Shown here: positions 8,257 to 17,980 of the stretch, in pieces | How positions within the stretch are numbered: the first letter of the stretch is position 1 | Layout: each line of letters opens with the position of its first letter | Assembly (NCBI GenBank): GCA_023384675.1 | Contig: JAHDVK010000012.1 | Location: 1 to 64,000, forward strand | From: Bryobacteraceae bacterium | Lineage (GTDB): Bacteria > Acidobacteriota > Terriglobia > Bryobacterales > Bryobacteraceae | Length of the DNA stretch: 64,000 nt | Reading direction: 5' to 3' | Made by a program: the position numbers and the translations under genes | Notes under the pieces: generated by a model | The model's input: only the letters and a program-made list of their open reading frames with translations | Told to the model about the DNA's origin: nothing | Databases searched by the model: none

Positions 8257-9512
8257 CCTGCCGGCGCTTTCTCTGCGCCGGGATCGCGAAGCAAGGCCTC
8301 GGCGGCCAGACGCCCGCTCTCCATCGCACCTTGGATAGAGGGCGTGGCGCGGTGGTCTCCGGCGACGTACAGACCCTGCTCCACGCGCGGCTCTTCAATC
8401 CACTCGAGGGGCCTGACGATGGGCTGCGCATGTTCGATCTGATACATGCGCAAGAAACGCCACTCCGCGCTCTTGCTGCCGAACCAGCGGCGGACCTGAG
8501 TGCTGACGTTGGCGACGAGCGCCTGCTCATCGCGCGTGGGCAGTCCCAGAACCGTGATCGAGATCAGGTGCTGGCCCTCCGGCGCGTAGTCCGGGCTCAC
8601 ATTGCTCATCACCGCGAGGTTGTTGATCAGTCCGCGTCCGCTGCCGCCCAGCACCAGCAAGGCCTCGGAAATGGGGGGCTCGTCCGCGGCAAAATACAAG
8701 CACGTGACCGGCCGCGAAGGGACCGTCCGCTGCAGCCTCCTGAGCCGGCTGGATTCCGGACCCTCCACTGCAAGCACGATATTCGGAGCAGACAGCGTTT
8801 CGCCGCTCTCCAGCGTCACCGTCCGGCCTTCAACGCTCTGGACGCGCGCGTTTAGGCGGAGAGAATCTGGTGGCAGGGCCTCCGCGATCTGCGCGGGAAT
8901 CCGGCCCATGCCACGCGCGGGCACTGCCGTTTCGCCTTCGGACATCATGCGAAAGACGAATTCGAACATGCGGCTGGAGGCCCCGAGTTTCGAATCCAGT
9001 TGAATCCCGCCAAACCAGGGGCGGAAGAATTCCTCAATGACTTGGGTCGAAAACCGGCGCCGCTCCAGCGCCTGGCGCGTACTCGTCTCGGGCGCCGCAA
9101 AGATCTCACTCAGTGTCCGGTTCATCAAGTCCGAACGCAGGCGGGCCATGCGGATCTTATCCGCCATCGATCCCACGGGCGAAAACAGGTTGCGCAACCA
9201 CGATCCGGGATCGCGCCAGGGATCCGAAATCCGGAAAAACTGCCCGTCCTTGCGGACCAGCGCCCCCGGCAGGAAAGCGCACAGCTCGAGGGCGCTGTAA
9301 TCCAATACATTCGCGGCCTCGGGGTACGCGGTAAGCAACACTTGAAAGCCGCGGTCCAGGAGGAAGCCGTCCACCTCGTCCGTCCGGACGCGGCCCCCCC
9401 AGCCGTCCGAGGCCTCAAGCACAACAAACGGAATCCCGTCCTGGTGCAGCCGGCGCGCGCAGCAAAGCCCCGCGAGCCCCCCGCCAATGATGATGACGTC
9501 AAACTGGCTCAT
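8253..9512 (-). CDS. FAD-dependent amine oxidase/phytoene desaturase-like oxidoreductase
   Basis: 419 residues. An N-terminal dinucleotide-binding motif (IIIGGGLAGL) is followed by an EAS..WGGRVRT stretch, the GG-doublet typical of protoporphyrinogen oxidase, amine oxidase and carotene desaturase relatives. A C-terminal FAD segment (LYVAGDHRATPSIQGAMESG) completes the fold. The substrate is unknown. The Shine-Dalgarno GGAGGAAA directly precedes ATG 9512. It overlaps the upstream protease gene by 14 bp and the downstream membrane gene by 4 bp, so all three are co-translated. Confidence 0.85.
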   Translation of the reverse strand: MSQFDVIIIGGGLAGLCCARRLHQDGIPFVVLEASDGWGGRVRTDEVDGFLLDRGFQVLLTAYPEAANVLDYSALELCAFLPGALVRKDGQFFRISDPWRDPGSWLRNLFSPVGSMADKIRMARLRSDLMNRTLSEIFAAPETSTRQALERRRFSTQVIEEFFRPWFGGIQLDSKLGASSRMFEFVFRMMSEGETAVPARGMGRIPAQIAEALPPDSLRLNARVQSVEGRTVTLESGETLSAPNIVLAVEGPESSRLRRLQRTVPSRPVTCLYFAADEPPISEALLVLGGSGRGLINNLAVMSNVSPDYAPEGQHLISITVLGLPTRDEQALVANVSTQVRRWFGSKSAEWRFLRMYQIEHAQPIVRPLEWIEEPRVEQGLYVAGDHRATPSIQGAMESGRLAAEALLRDPGAEKAPAG

Positions 9513-10641
9513 TTTCCTCCACTTGCGAGCGCTGCCGTGCGTTTCGAATCTCCCGCAACACCAGGAATTCCGAGAGGTTCTCAGCAGTCAGAAGCCCCAC
9601 CAGGCGCTCGTCCTGGAAGACGAGCGCGCAGCTGTTGTTGCCAGTCAAGAGGGGCACGGCGTCGGTGAGGTCCATGTCGGGGCTTACCTTGGCGAAGTTA
9701 CGGTCCATCGCTCCCGCAACGTAGCCCTCCGGGCCTTCGGTGGCCATGGCGCGCAGCAATGCCGTACGGGTCAACAGGCCGGATACATGGCTGCCCGTGA
9801 GCACGGGGAAGTCCTGTTGCGTGGTGGAGAGCAACAGGTTCGCCGCGTCACGGATCGAGTCCCCATGCAGCAGAGTGCGGAAGTCGGTCACCATCGCGCT
9901 ATGCACCTTCTCACCGCGAATCAGAACCTGTTGCTGGGATGCAAGGCTCTCCTGCATCGCGCCGACATAGACAAAAAATGCGATGAAAATCAGAAACGGG
10001 TTGAGGGCCAGCAACCCATACAGCCCCATCATCGCGGCCATCCCCATGCCGATGCGCGCCGCGGTTCGCGTGGCTTCGTGTTCGGGCCGGAATTTGGAGA
10101 GCAGGCTGCGCAGGATGCGTCCGCCATCCATGGGGAACGCCGGTAAGAGGTTGAACGCGGCTAAGACCAGGTTGGCGGTGGCGATCATCGGCAGCAGGCT
10201 CTGATCCGTGATCTCCAGCCAGTTGTCAGGTAGCGGTGCCACACCGGTGAGCGTGAGCCAGAGAAAGATTGAACCGGCGATCAGGAGGTTCACGACCGGC
10301 CCGGCCAACGCGACCCAGACTTCCTCATGGGCCTTCGGCGCGCGCTCCAGCCGCGCTAAACCGCCAATGGGGAGCATCACGATATCCAGCGTCCGAATGC
10401 CGAAACGCCGCGCCACCATCGCGTGACCGAGTTCGTGCAGCAGGACAGAGCCGAAAATCGAAAGAATGTAGATGGTGAGCGCCGCCGCACTCTGCTTTCC
10501 TCGCGCGCCGTAAACGATCAGCGCCACGACAATCAGCCAGAAAGTGAAATGAAAACGCACCGGCACGCCGAGGATATTGACCGTCCCGACACAGCCCGGG
10601 ATGCGCCTTGGTTCGCTGCGCTGTTCGCTTTCAGATGGCAC
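9499..10641 (-). CDS. Site-2 protease (M50 family) with C-terminal CBS domains
   Basis: 380 residues from a GTG start at 10641. It has several transmembrane helices, a zinc motif HELGH at residues 69-73 and the second M50 motif NLLPAFPMDGG around 164-174. After the membrane part (about residue 230) come two CBS modules (about 250-300 and 310-365), which usually bind adenine nucleotides and control the protease. Enzymes of this kind cleave membrane-embedded regulators. It heads a minus-strand operon and is divergent from the LacI-type regulator. Confidence 0.9.
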   Translation of the reverse strand: MPSESEQRSEPRRIPGCVGTVNILGVPVRFHFTFWLIVVALIVYGARGKQSAAALTIYILSIFGSVLLHELGHAMVARRFGIRTLDIVMLPIGGLARLERAPKAHEEVWVALAGPVVNLLIAGSIFLWLTLTGVAPLPDNWLEITDQSLLPMIATANLVLAAFNLLPAFPMDGGRILRSLLSKFRPEHEATRTAARIGMGMAAMMGLYGLLALNPFLIFIAFFVYVGAMQESLASQQQVLIRGEKVHSAMVTDFRTLLHGDSIRDAANLLLSTTQQDFPVLTGSHVSGLLTRTALLRAMATEGPEGYVAGAMDRNFAKVSPDMDLTDAVPLLTGNNSCALVFQDERLVGLLTAENLSEFLVLREIRNARQRSQVEENEPV

Positions 10642-10752
10642 TGCTTTGCTTCCCTACACCGATTCTCGCACCACGCTGGCTACCGCTGCCCGCTGGGGCA
10701 TACGATTCCCAAGGATTGACACTCTGAACGCCGAAAAGTATGCTGAGAACAC

Positions 10753-10772
10753 CATTGCACACGTGTGCAATG
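10753..10772. promoter_or_regulatory. Perfect 20-bp palindromic operator upstream of the LacI-type gene
   Basis: CATTGCACACGTGTGCAATG equals its own reverse complement. It ends 22 bases before the ATG of the LacI-family regulator. LacI-family dimers bind such palindromes centred on CG, so this is the probable autoregulatory and iol-operon operator. I saw no second copy in the window. Confidence 0.75.
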
Positions 10773-10794
10773 ATTGTTTTCGAGCCTTCTTCCG

Positions 10795-11808
10795 ATGCGG
10801 CCCACCTCGATCAAGGACATTGCGCGGCTGGCGAACGTGTCGCATTCCACCGTCTCGCGCGCCCTGCGCGACAGCCCGCTGGTCAACCACGAAACCGCCG
10901 CTGAAATCCGCCGTCTGGCCGACAAAATGGGGTATCGCCTGAGCGCGGCCGCCCGCAGCCTGGTCACGCAGCGCACGGACACCATCGGCGTGGTGGTGAC
11001 GACGATCGCCGACCCGTTCGCCGCGGGCGTCGTGGAAGGAATCGAAGAGGCCGCCAACGAACACGGGCTTTCGGTGCTGCTGGCCAATTCGAATGCCGAT
11101 CCTGAGCGCGAACTTCGAGTGGTCCGCACCCTCGAGGAGCGCCGCGTGGACGGCATCATCGTCACCGCCTCGCGCGTGGGCGCCCTCTACATCCCGGAAC
11201 TCGAGCGGATGCAGGTGCCCATCGTCCTGTTGAACAACCAGCATCCCGGCGAATTTGCGCACTCGGTGATGATCGCCAACACGGAAGCGAGCGAGGCCCT
11301 GGCAGGCCACCTGATCGGGCTGGGCCACCGCCAGATCGCCTATCTCGGGGACCGGTTCGGGCGCGAGTCCGATGCCGAGCGATTCGAGGGTTTTCGCCGC
11401 GCGCTCACCGCAGCCGGTCTGAAGTTGGAAAAGCGGTTCGTGGTACACGGCGATGGGCGTCCGGAGGGCGGCCATGAAGCCATGGCGCGGCTGCTTGAGG
11501 GGCCCCGGCGTCCCACGGCGGTCTTCTGCTACAACGACATGTCGGCGCTGGGCGCGCTGCTGGCCATCCGGGAAGCCGGACTGCGCGTGCCGGCTGACAT
11601 CTCGGTCACGGGCTTCGACGACCTGTACCTCGCGCAATACACGGAGCCGCCGCTCACCACCGTCCGCCAGCCGATGCGGCGGATGGGGCGGCTGGCCCTC
11701 GAGACCCTGATCCAACTGCTCGCCGGCGACCGCACGAAGCGCAACCTCAAAGTCCCCGGCGAACTGATTATCCGCGGCTCGACCGCCGCACCCCAGAGGA
11801 AGCTATGA
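10795..11808 (+). CDS. LacI-family transcriptional regulator of the inositol operon
   Basis: 337 residues from ATG 10795; a TTG at 10774 in the same frame would place the start against the operator. The first 50 residues are a canonical LacI helix-turn-helix plus hinge (TSIKDIARLANVSHSTVSRA). The rest is a periplasmic-binding-protein-like sensor domain with the usual segments, including a late SVTGFDDLYLAQYTEPPLTTV. It precedes iolB with an ATGA overlap, so the regulator is the first gene of the operon it probably controls. The effector is presumably an inositol derivative, inferred from context only. Confidence 0.9.
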   Translation: MRPTSIKDIARLANVSHSTVSRALRDSPLVNHETAAEIRRLADKMGYRLSAAARSLVTQRTDTIGVVVTTIADPFAAGVVEGIEEAANEHGLSVLLANSNADPERELRVVRTLEERRVDGIIVTASRVGALYIPELERMQVPIVLLNNQHPGEFAHSVMIANTEASEALAGHLIGLGHRQIAYLGDRFGRESDAERFEGFRRALTAAGLKLEKRFVVHGDGRPEGGHEAMARLLEGPRRPTAVFCYNDMSALGALLAIREAGLRVPADISVTGFDDLYLAQYTEPPLTTVRQPMRRMGRLALETLIQLLAGDRTKRNLKVPGELIIRGSTAAPQRKL

Positions 11809-12617
11809 GCCATCTGCTGATGAAGCCGGACCGTTACACGGACCGCGTCGACACTTTCGATTACGAGTACCTGAGCTTCCAGGCCAGCAAACTGGAGGCC
11901 GGCGAATCACTCCAGGGCGATACCGGCGGCCGCGAACTGGCGATCGTGCTGCTGGGCGGCGTGTGCTCGGTGGCGTCGGCGGCGGGCGAGTTCCCGCGCG
12001 TGGGTGGGCGGACCAATGTTTTCACGGGCCGTCCGCACACGGTGTATCTGCCGGTGTCCACTCAGTTCACTGTCACAGCCGAGACCGCCTGCGATCTGGC
12101 CTTCTGCTACGCCAAGGCCGAAGAGCCCTTCCCGGCGCGCGTGGTGACGCCTGATGAAGTGGAAGTGGAGATCCGGGGCGGCGGCAACGCCACGAGGCAG
12201 ATCAACCACATCCTGAAGCCCGATTTTCCAGCACACCGGCTGCTCGTCGTCGAGGTGTACACGCCCGCGGGCAACTGGTCGAGCTATCCGCCGCATAAGC
12301 ACGACGTCCACAACCCGCCGGGCGAGGTGGACCTGGAAGAGATCTACTACTACCGCGTTTCCGATCCGAAGGGCTACGCGATTCAAAAGGTGTACACGGC
12401 GGACCGGCGCCTTGACGAAACCATCACGGTGCGCGACGGCGAACTGATCCTGGTGCCCGAAGGGTATCACCCGGTGGTGGCCGCGCACGGCTACGACGTG
12501 TATTACTTGAACTCTCTGGCGGGCTCGGCGCGGTCGATGGCGGCGTCCGACGATCCCGATTACGCCTGGGTCCGGTCGGCCTGGAAGGATGTGGACCCGC
12601 GGCTGCCGCTGGTCTAG
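11805..12617 (+). CDS. iolB: 5-deoxy-glucuronate isomerase
   Basis: 270 residues, the usual IolB length (KduI/IolB bicupin family). It isomerises 5-deoxy-D-glucuronate to 2-deoxy-5-keto-D-gluconate in myo-inositol breakdown. Readable cupin features are the PPHKHDVHNPP segment with metal-binding His residues, the following EEIYYYR with a Glu, and LVPEGYHPVVAAHGY with another His. The start overlaps the LacI stop by 4 bp. The surrounding genes encode the other iol steps, so the assignment is strong. Confidence 0.93.
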   Translation: MSHLLMKPDRYTDRVDTFDYEYLSFQASKLEAGESLQGDTGGRELAIVLLGGVCSVASAAGEFPRVGGRTNVFTGRPHTVYLPVSTQFTVTAETACDLAFCYAKAEEPFPARVVTPDEVEVEIRGGGNATRQINHILKPDFPAHRLLVVEVYTPAGNWSSYPPHKHDVHNPPGEVDLEEIYYYRVSDPKGYAIQKVYTADRRLDETITVRDGELILVPEGYHPVVAAHGYDVYYLNSLAGSARSMAASDDPDYAWVRSAWKDVDPRLPLV

Positions 12618-12633
12618 GAAGGAGAACCCTGCG

Positions 12634-13572
12634 ATGGACGTTGTTGTACTCGGGCGAATCGGATACGACCTGTACTCGGAGGAGCCGAACGTGCCGCTGC
12701 CGCAGGTACGGCGCTTTTCCCGCTACCTCGGCGGTTCGAGCGCGAACATGGCCGTGGGGCTGTCGCGGCTGGGCGCGCGCGTGGGCATCATCAGTTGCCT
12801 GGGCGACGACAGCCTGAGCGAATTCCTGACGGGCTTCCTGCAGGGGGAACGCGTGGACACTTCTCGCGTGAAGACGGCGCCCGGCTTTCTGCCCTCGCTC
12901 TGCCTGACCGAGGTGACGCCGCCGGACCGCTTCCCGCAGGTGTTCTACCGCCACGAGGCCGTGGACATTCAACTGCGCACGACGGACGAGGACATGGACT
13001 ACCTCAGCCGCGCGCGCATGTTCATCACGAACGGCACTTCGCTGTGCATGTCGCCCTCGCGCGAGTCCACCTACCGTGCGCTTGAACGGGCCAAAAAGGC
13101 GGGGTGCCGTGTGGTTTTTGACGTCGATTACCGGCCGATGTCCTGGGAAGGCCCCGAAGCGGCGGGCCTGGCCGTGAGGCTGGCGCTGCCCTACGTGGAT
13201 GTGCTGATCGGCAACCAGTTGGAGTTGGGGCTGGTAGCGGACTGCGCGGACCTTGATGAAGCCGTGGCGAAGCTGCGGAACACGATTCCAATGCTGGTTT
13301 CGAAGCTGGGGGCGGAGGGCACGCGCGTCTGGCAGGGCGATCAATCGGTGTTTCTGCCTCCGTATGAGGTGGAAGTGGTGACCACGATTGGCGCGGGCGA
13401 CGGATTCGCCTCGGGATTTCTCTACGGGCAGTTGCAGGGGCTCAGCGTCGAAGAGAGCCTGCACTATGGCAATGCCGCCGCGGCTATCGTGGTGAGCCGG
13501 TTGAGCTGTTCAGAAGCGATGCCCACGCTCGAGGAAGTCCGGGAAATCATTACGCGGCAGCGGCGGGCCTGA
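12634..13572 (+). CDS. iolC: 5-dehydro-2-deoxygluconokinase (PfkB family)
   Basis: 312 residues from ATG 12634, with AAGGAG upstream. PfkB kinase signatures are present: GGSSANMAVGLSRLG near residue 35 and GAGDGFASGF near 270, holding the catalytic Asp. It phosphorylates 2-deoxy-5-keto-D-gluconate. Many proteobacterial IolC proteins carry an additional C-terminal aldolase-like DUF2090 domain. This one is the kinase alone, and an aldolase-like protein is encoded separately by the next gene. Confidence 0.92.
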   Translation: MDVVVLGRIGYDLYSEEPNVPLPQVRRFSRYLGGSSANMAVGLSRLGARVGIISCLGDDSLSEFLTGFLQGERVDTSRVKTAPGFLPSLCLTEVTPPDRFPQVFYRHEAVDIQLRTTDEDMDYLSRARMFITNGTSLCMSPSRESTYRALERAKKAGCRVVFDVDYRPMSWEGPEAAGLAVRLALPYVDVLIGNQLELGLVADCADLDEAVAKLRNTIPMLVSKLGAEGTRVWQGDQSVFLPPYEVEVVTTIGAGDGFASGFLYGQLQGLSVEESLHYGNAAAAIVVSRLSCSEAMPTLEEVREIITRQRRA

Positions 13573-13592
13573 AGCCGCGATGGAGTAAAGAG

Positions 13593-14612
13593 ATGTTTTC
13601 TTCTCAAGAATTTCTGACCGGCGCGATCATGGCGCGAATCACGCGGACCCGCGTGGATGACCCGGAATACAGTCTGCGGGCCGCGGCGGCGCGTGTCCGC
13701 CGCGACCGCGTCGCGCCGGACGGACGGCTGTGCATCATCGCTGCCGACCACCCGGCGCGCCTGGTGACCAAGGTGGGCGACGATCCGATCGCGATGGCGG
13801 ACCGCCGGGATTACCTGGCGCGCATCCTCCGCGTACTCACCTGCGAGGCGGTGGATGGCGTGATGGCGACGATGGACATCCTCGAAGACCTGCTGACGAT
13901 CGACGGTTTTCTGCGGGAAGCCGGCGCGCCCACGCTGCTCGACTACCGTGTGCTGATCGCCAGCCTGAACCGCGGCGGGCTTGCCGGGTCGCACTGGGAA
14001 CTCGACGACCCCACGACCGGACCCACGCCCGCTACGTGCCGCGCCTGGCATCTCGACGGGGCGAAGCTGCTGATGCGCGTGGACGCGGACGAACCCGCTT
14101 CGCTGAAAACGATGCTCGACTGCGCCCGGATGATCACGGAAGCGAACGCGTTCAAGCTGCCGATGTTCCTGGAGCCGCTGCCCGTGAAGAAGAGCGGCGG
14201 CAGCTACAGCGTGGAGAAGAAGGCGGCGGCGGTGGCGCGGCTGGCCGGCGTCGCTTCGGCGCTGGGGGACAGCAGCCGGTACCTGTGGTTGAAGCTGCCC
14301 TACTGCGATCACTACGAGGTGGTGGCGCGGTCCACTACGCTGCCGATTCTGCTGCTGGGCGGCGAGTCGGCCGGAGACGCCCGCCCGTTCCTGACGCAAC
14401 TCGCGGGCGCGCTCGCCTCGGGCGCCAACGTGCGCGGGGCGCTCGTGGGCCGCAATGTGCTTTTTCCCGGTGACGAGGATCCGATGGCCGTGGCGGGCGC
14501 CGCGGCGGGGATCATCCACCTGGGATGGACAGTGGAAGAGGCCATGAATTCGTTCGCGGCCAACCGGGGAGGCGCGCCCGACCGATTGACGCGCCACCTT
14601 TCCGCCAGATAA
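13593..14612 (+). CDS. Cgl0159-type (beta/alpha)8 protein, probable aldolase of the iol pathway
   Basis: 339 residues from ATG 13593; ATG 13629 is an alternative. It resembles the class I aldolase-like family named after Cgl0159 of the Corynebacterium glutamicum inositol cluster. Readable segments are CIIAADHPARL near the N-terminus, a GAKLLMRVD strand, a WLKLPYCDHYE strand carrying the likely Schiff-base Lys, and LLLGGES. No classical iolJ is seen in the operon, so this gene probably supplies 2-deoxy-5-keto-gluconate-6-phosphate cleavage. The family call rests on memory of its pattern, and the role on context. Confidence 0.75.
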   Translation: MFSSQEFLTGAIMARITRTRVDDPEYSLRAAAARVRRDRVAPDGRLCIIAADHPARLVTKVGDDPIAMADRRDYLARILRVLTCEAVDGVMATMDILEDLLTIDGFLREAGAPTLLDYRVLIASLNRGGLAGSHWELDDPTTGPTPATCRAWHLDGAKLLMRVDADEPASLKTMLDCARMITEANAFKLPMFLEPLPVKKSGGSYSVEKKAAAVARLAGVASALGDSSRYLWLKLPYCDHYEVVARSTTLPILLLGGESAGDARPFLTQLAGALASGANVRGALVGRNVLFPGDEDPMAVAGAAAGIIHLGWTVEEAMNSFAANRGGAPDRLTRHLSAR

Positions 14613-14623
14613 GGAGACACCCG

Positions 14624-16510
14624 ATGACGACTCGCCGTACAACCATGGCTCAGGCTCTCGTGGGCTTTCTGAAGAATCAATACGTGGAGCGAGACGGCCG
14701 TGAAAACCCGTTCTTCGCGGGCGCCTGGGGCATTTTCGGCCACGGGATCATTGCCGGCGTGGGGCAGGCGCTGCAGGAATCGCCGGACTTCCCCTATTAC
14801 GTCAGCAAGAACGAGCAGGCATCCGTTCACATCGCTACGGCCTATGCGAAGGCCCGCAACCGGATGAGCACGTTCGCCTGCATCAGTTCGATCGGCCCCG
14901 GCGCGACCAACATGGTGACCGGCGCGGCCACGGCTACGATCAACCGCATCCCGGTTCTGCTGCTGCCCGGCGACATCTTCGCGCGGCGCAACGTGGCCCC
15001 GGTGCTGCAACAGCTTGAATCCGAACAAGGGCAGGACGTGTCCGTGAACGACGCCTTCAAGCCCGTGTCGCGTTATTGGGACCGCATCAACCGGCCCGAT
15101 CAGCTCATCTGCTCGCTGCCCGAGGCGATGCGCGTACTGACTTCGCCGGCGCAAACCGGCGCGGTGACGCTGGCCCTGCCGCAGGACGTGCAAGCCGAGG
15201 CCTACGACTACCCCGAGGAGATGTTCCACAAGCGCGTGTGGCACATCCCGCGCGCCGAACCCGACCGCGCGATGCTGGCGCGCGCAATCGAATGGATCCG
15301 CGCCGCCAAGCGGCCGTTGATCGTCGCGGGCGGCGGCGTGCTGTACAGCGAAGCGACGGCCGCGCTGGATGCCTTCGCCCGCGCCACGGGCATCCCGGTG
15401 GGCGAGACCCAGGCGGGGAAGGGTTCGCTTGCCTTCGACCATCCGCAAAACCTCGGCGCGATCGGCGTGACCGGGACGCCGGGAGCGAATATCGCGGCGC
15501 GGGAAGCCGACCTGGTGATCGCGATCGGCACGCGCCTGAGCGATTTCACAACCGCGTCAAAAACGGCCTTCCAGAGCGAAAAAGTGCGCTTTTTGAGCAT
15601 CAATACGGCCGAAATCGATGCATATAAGCACGCGGCGCTGCCGATGGTGGCCGATGCGCGCGTGGCGATCGGGCACCTCGGCGCGGCGCTCGCCGGTCAT
15701 CAGGTGGAGGCCGCCTACGCCGCGCGCATCGCGGAATGGAAGCAGCAGTGGGAGGCCGAAACCGATCGGATTTATGCGCTACGCCACGGCCCGCCCATCA
15801 GCCAGGGTGAAGTGATCGGCATCGTGAACCGGCTCTCGCGGCCGGAGGATATCGTGCTTTGCGCCGCGGGCAGCCTGCCGGGCGACCTGCACAAACTGTG
15901 GCGGACGCGGCAGCCGAACGGCTATCACCTCGAGTACGGCTATTCGTGTATGGGCTATGAAATCGCGGGCGGGTTGGGCGCCAAGATGGCGTATCCGGAA
16001 CGCGATGTGTGGGTGATGGTGGGCGATGGCTCCTACCTGATGATGAATTCCGAGATCGTTACGTCGATCCAGGAAGGGTACAAGCTGAACATCGTGCTGC
16101 TGGACAACCACGGATTCAGCAGCATTGGCGGGCTCTCGGGGGCGATCGGCTCCGGCGGCTTCGGCACCGACTACCGCTTCCGGCGGGCCGGGAGCGGCCA
16201 GCTCGACGGCGCGTACCTGCCGGTGGACTTCGCCGCGCTGGCGCAAGGCCTGGGGGCGCACGTCACACGGGCCACGACGCGGGAGGAAGTGGAGGCCGCC
16301 GTCGAGGCGATGAAGAGCCACGACCGCACATCGGTGGTGGTGGTGGAAGTGGACAAGGAGATGCGCGTGCCGGGTTACGAATCCTGGTGGGATGTGCCGA
16401 TTTCCGAGGTTTCCGGGATCGAGAGCATCCGGGAAGCGCGCGCCGGCTACGAGAAGGCGGTGACGCGGGAGCGCCACCACGAGATTGCGATTCCGGAGGG
16501 ACAGGGATGA
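14624..16510 (+). CDS. iolD: 3D-(3,5/4)-trihydroxycyclohexane-1,2-dione hydrolase (ThDP-dependent)
   Basis: 628 residues from ATG 14624, with AAGGAG upstream; the frame is open earlier but overlaps the preceding gene. The three-domain acetolactate-synthase-like fold shows SIGPGATNM in the N-terminal domain, an NAD-like central domain, and the ThDP/Mg motif [12 protein letters not shown] ending in LLDNHG. It opens the ring of the dione to 5-deoxyglucuronate. It overlaps the next gene by 4 bp (ATGA). Size and motifs match IolD. Confidence 0.93.
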   Translation: MTTRRTTMAQALVGFLKNQYVERDGRENPFFAGAWGIFGHGIIAGVGQALQESPDFPYYVSKNEQASVHIATAYAKARNRMSTFACISSIGPGATNMVTGAATATINRIPVLLLPGDIFARRNVAPVLQQLESEQGQDVSVNDAFKPVSRYWDRINRPDQLICSLPEAMRVLTSPAQTGAVTLALPQDVQAEAYDYPEEMFHKRVWHIPRAEPDRAMLARAIEWIRAAKRPLIVAGGGVLYSEATAALDAFARATGIPVGETQAGKGSLAFDHPQNLGAIGVTGTPGANIAAREADLVIAIGTRLSDFTTASKTAFQSEKVRFLSINTAEIDAYKHAALPMVADARVAIGHLGAALAGHQVEAAYAARIAEWKQQWEAETDRIYALRHGPPISQGEVIGIVNRLSRPEDIVLCAAGSLPGDLHKLWRTRQPNGYHLEYGYSCMGYEIAGGLGAKMAYPERDVWVMVGDGSYLMMNSEIVTSIQEGYKLNIVLLDNHGFSSIGGLSGAIGSGGFGTDYRFRRAGSGQLDGAYLPVDFAALAQGLGAHVTRATTREEVEAAVEAMKSHDRTSVVVVEVDKEMRVPGYESWWDVPISEVSGIESIREARAGYEKAVTRERHHEIAIPEGQG

Positions 16511-17979
16511 GCGCGCAATACGAAGTGCTGGACTACATCGGCGGCGAGTGGCGGAAACCGCCCAACGCCGAGGGCGTCGAGGTGCGGAATCCGGCGACGG
16601 GCGACGTGCTGGCCCGGTCGCCGATGGCCGGCTCCGTGTCCGAAGCCGTGGCCGCGGCCTCGGCGGCGTTCCCCGAGTGGCGCGCCGTTCCGCCCGCCGA
16701 GCGGATTCAACCGCTGTTCCGGCTGAAGCAGCTGCTCGATGAGAACTTCGACGCGATCGCGCGCGTCATCACGACCGAGAACGGCAAGACGCTCGACGAG
16801 GCGCGCGCCGAGTTGCGCCGCGGTATCGAGAACGTGGAAACGGCCTGCGGCATCCCGCTGATGATGCAGGGCGACAATCTCGAAAACGTCGCGCGCGGCA
16901 TCGACGAGCTGATGTTCCGCCAACCGCTGGGCGTGGTGACCGCCATCACGCCGTTCAACTTCCCGGCGATGATCCCTCTGTGGTTTCTGCCCTATGCCGT
17001 GGCGTGCGGGAATACGTTCGTGCTGAAGCCCTCCGAACGCGTGCCGCTCAGCATCGTGCACATCATGGAACTGATCGGGCAGGCGGGCTTCCCGCCCGGC
17101 GTGGTGAACGCGGTGAACGGCGGAAAGCCCGTGGTGGATGCGCTGCTGGAACACCGGGACGTCAAGGCGGTGAGCTTTGTCGGCTCCACTCCAGTGGCTC
17201 GTTACATCTACGCTCAGGCCGCGGCGCACGGCAAGCGTGTGCAGTGCCAGGGCGGGGCGAAGAATCATGTGGTGGTGATGCCGGACGCCGACCGCGAGAC
17301 GACCTCGCGCATCGTCGCCGACAGCGCGTTCGGCTGCGCGGGCCAGCGGTGCCTGGCGGTGTCGGTGGCCGTGACGGTGGGCGAATCGCGCGACTGGTTC
17401 TGTTCGTCGATCCGGGATCTGGCCGCCTCGCTGAAGGTGGGCAATGGCCTGGAGACGGGTGTCCAGATGGGTCCCGTGATCACGGCGCAGAGCCGGGAGC
17501 GCATCGAAGCCCTGATCGCCAAAGGCGCGGGGCAGGGCGCGCAGGCGCTGCTCGATGGCCGCGGACTGAGCGTGCCGGGCTATGAGGGCGGCAGCTTCGT
17601 CGGGCCCACGATTCTGGATGGCGTGCCCGCGGCGAGCGAATTGACGGGCACGGAGATTTTCGGTCCGGTGTTGAGCGTCGTGCATGCCGGGAGCGTCGAA
17701 GAAGCGATCCGTCTGATCAGCGATTGCGAATACGGCAACGCCGCTTCGATCTTCACCAGCGATGGCGCCGCGGCGCGCAAGTTCCGGCATGAGGCGCCCA
17801 CGGGCAATGTCGGCGTGAACATCGGCGTGGCCGCGCCCATGGCGTATTTTCCCTTCAGCGGTTGGCGGGCCAGCTTTCTGGGCGCGCTGCACGCGCAAGG
17901 AAAAGACGCGATCGAGTTCTACACCGACAAGAAGGTGGTCATCGAGCGATGGCCCAAGGAATGGTCGAGGAGGTTCTGA
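16507..17979 (+). CDS. iolA: Methylmalonate-semialdehyde dehydrogenase (CoA-acylating)
   Basis: 490 residues of the aldehyde dehydrogenase superfamily, MmsA/IolA branch. The signature [16 protein letters not shown] and the nucleophilic Cys in [10 protein letters not shown] are both typical of CoA-dependent MmsA enzymes. It converts malonate semialdehyde to acetyl-CoA and CO2, the last step of inositol breakdown. It is coupled to iolD by a 4-bp overlap, and iolE starts 1 bp after its stop. Confidence 0.92.
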   Translation: MSAQYEVLDYIGGEWRKPPNAEGVEVRNPATGDVLARSPMAGSVSEAVAAASAAFPEWRAVPPAERIQPLFRLKQLLDENFDAIARVITTENGKTLDEARAELRRGIENVETACGIPLMMQGDNLENVARGIDELMFRQPLGVVTAITPFNFPAMIPLWFLPYAVACGNTFVLKPSERVPLSIVHIMELIGQAGFPPGVVNAVNGGKPVVDALLEHRDVKAVSFVGSTPVARYIYAQAAAHGKRVQCQGGAKNHVVVMPDADRETTSRIVADSAFGCAGQRCLAVSVAVTVGESRDWFCSSIRDLAASLKVGNGLETGVQMGPVITAQSRERIEALIAKGAGQGAQALLDGRGLSVPGYEGGSFVGPTILDGVPAASELTGTEIFGPVLSVVHAGSVEEAIRLISDCEYGNAASIFTSDGAAARKFRHEAPTGNVGVNIGVAAPMAYFPFSGWRASFLGALHAQGKDAIEFYTDKKVVIERWPKEWSRRF

Positions 17980-17980
17980 A

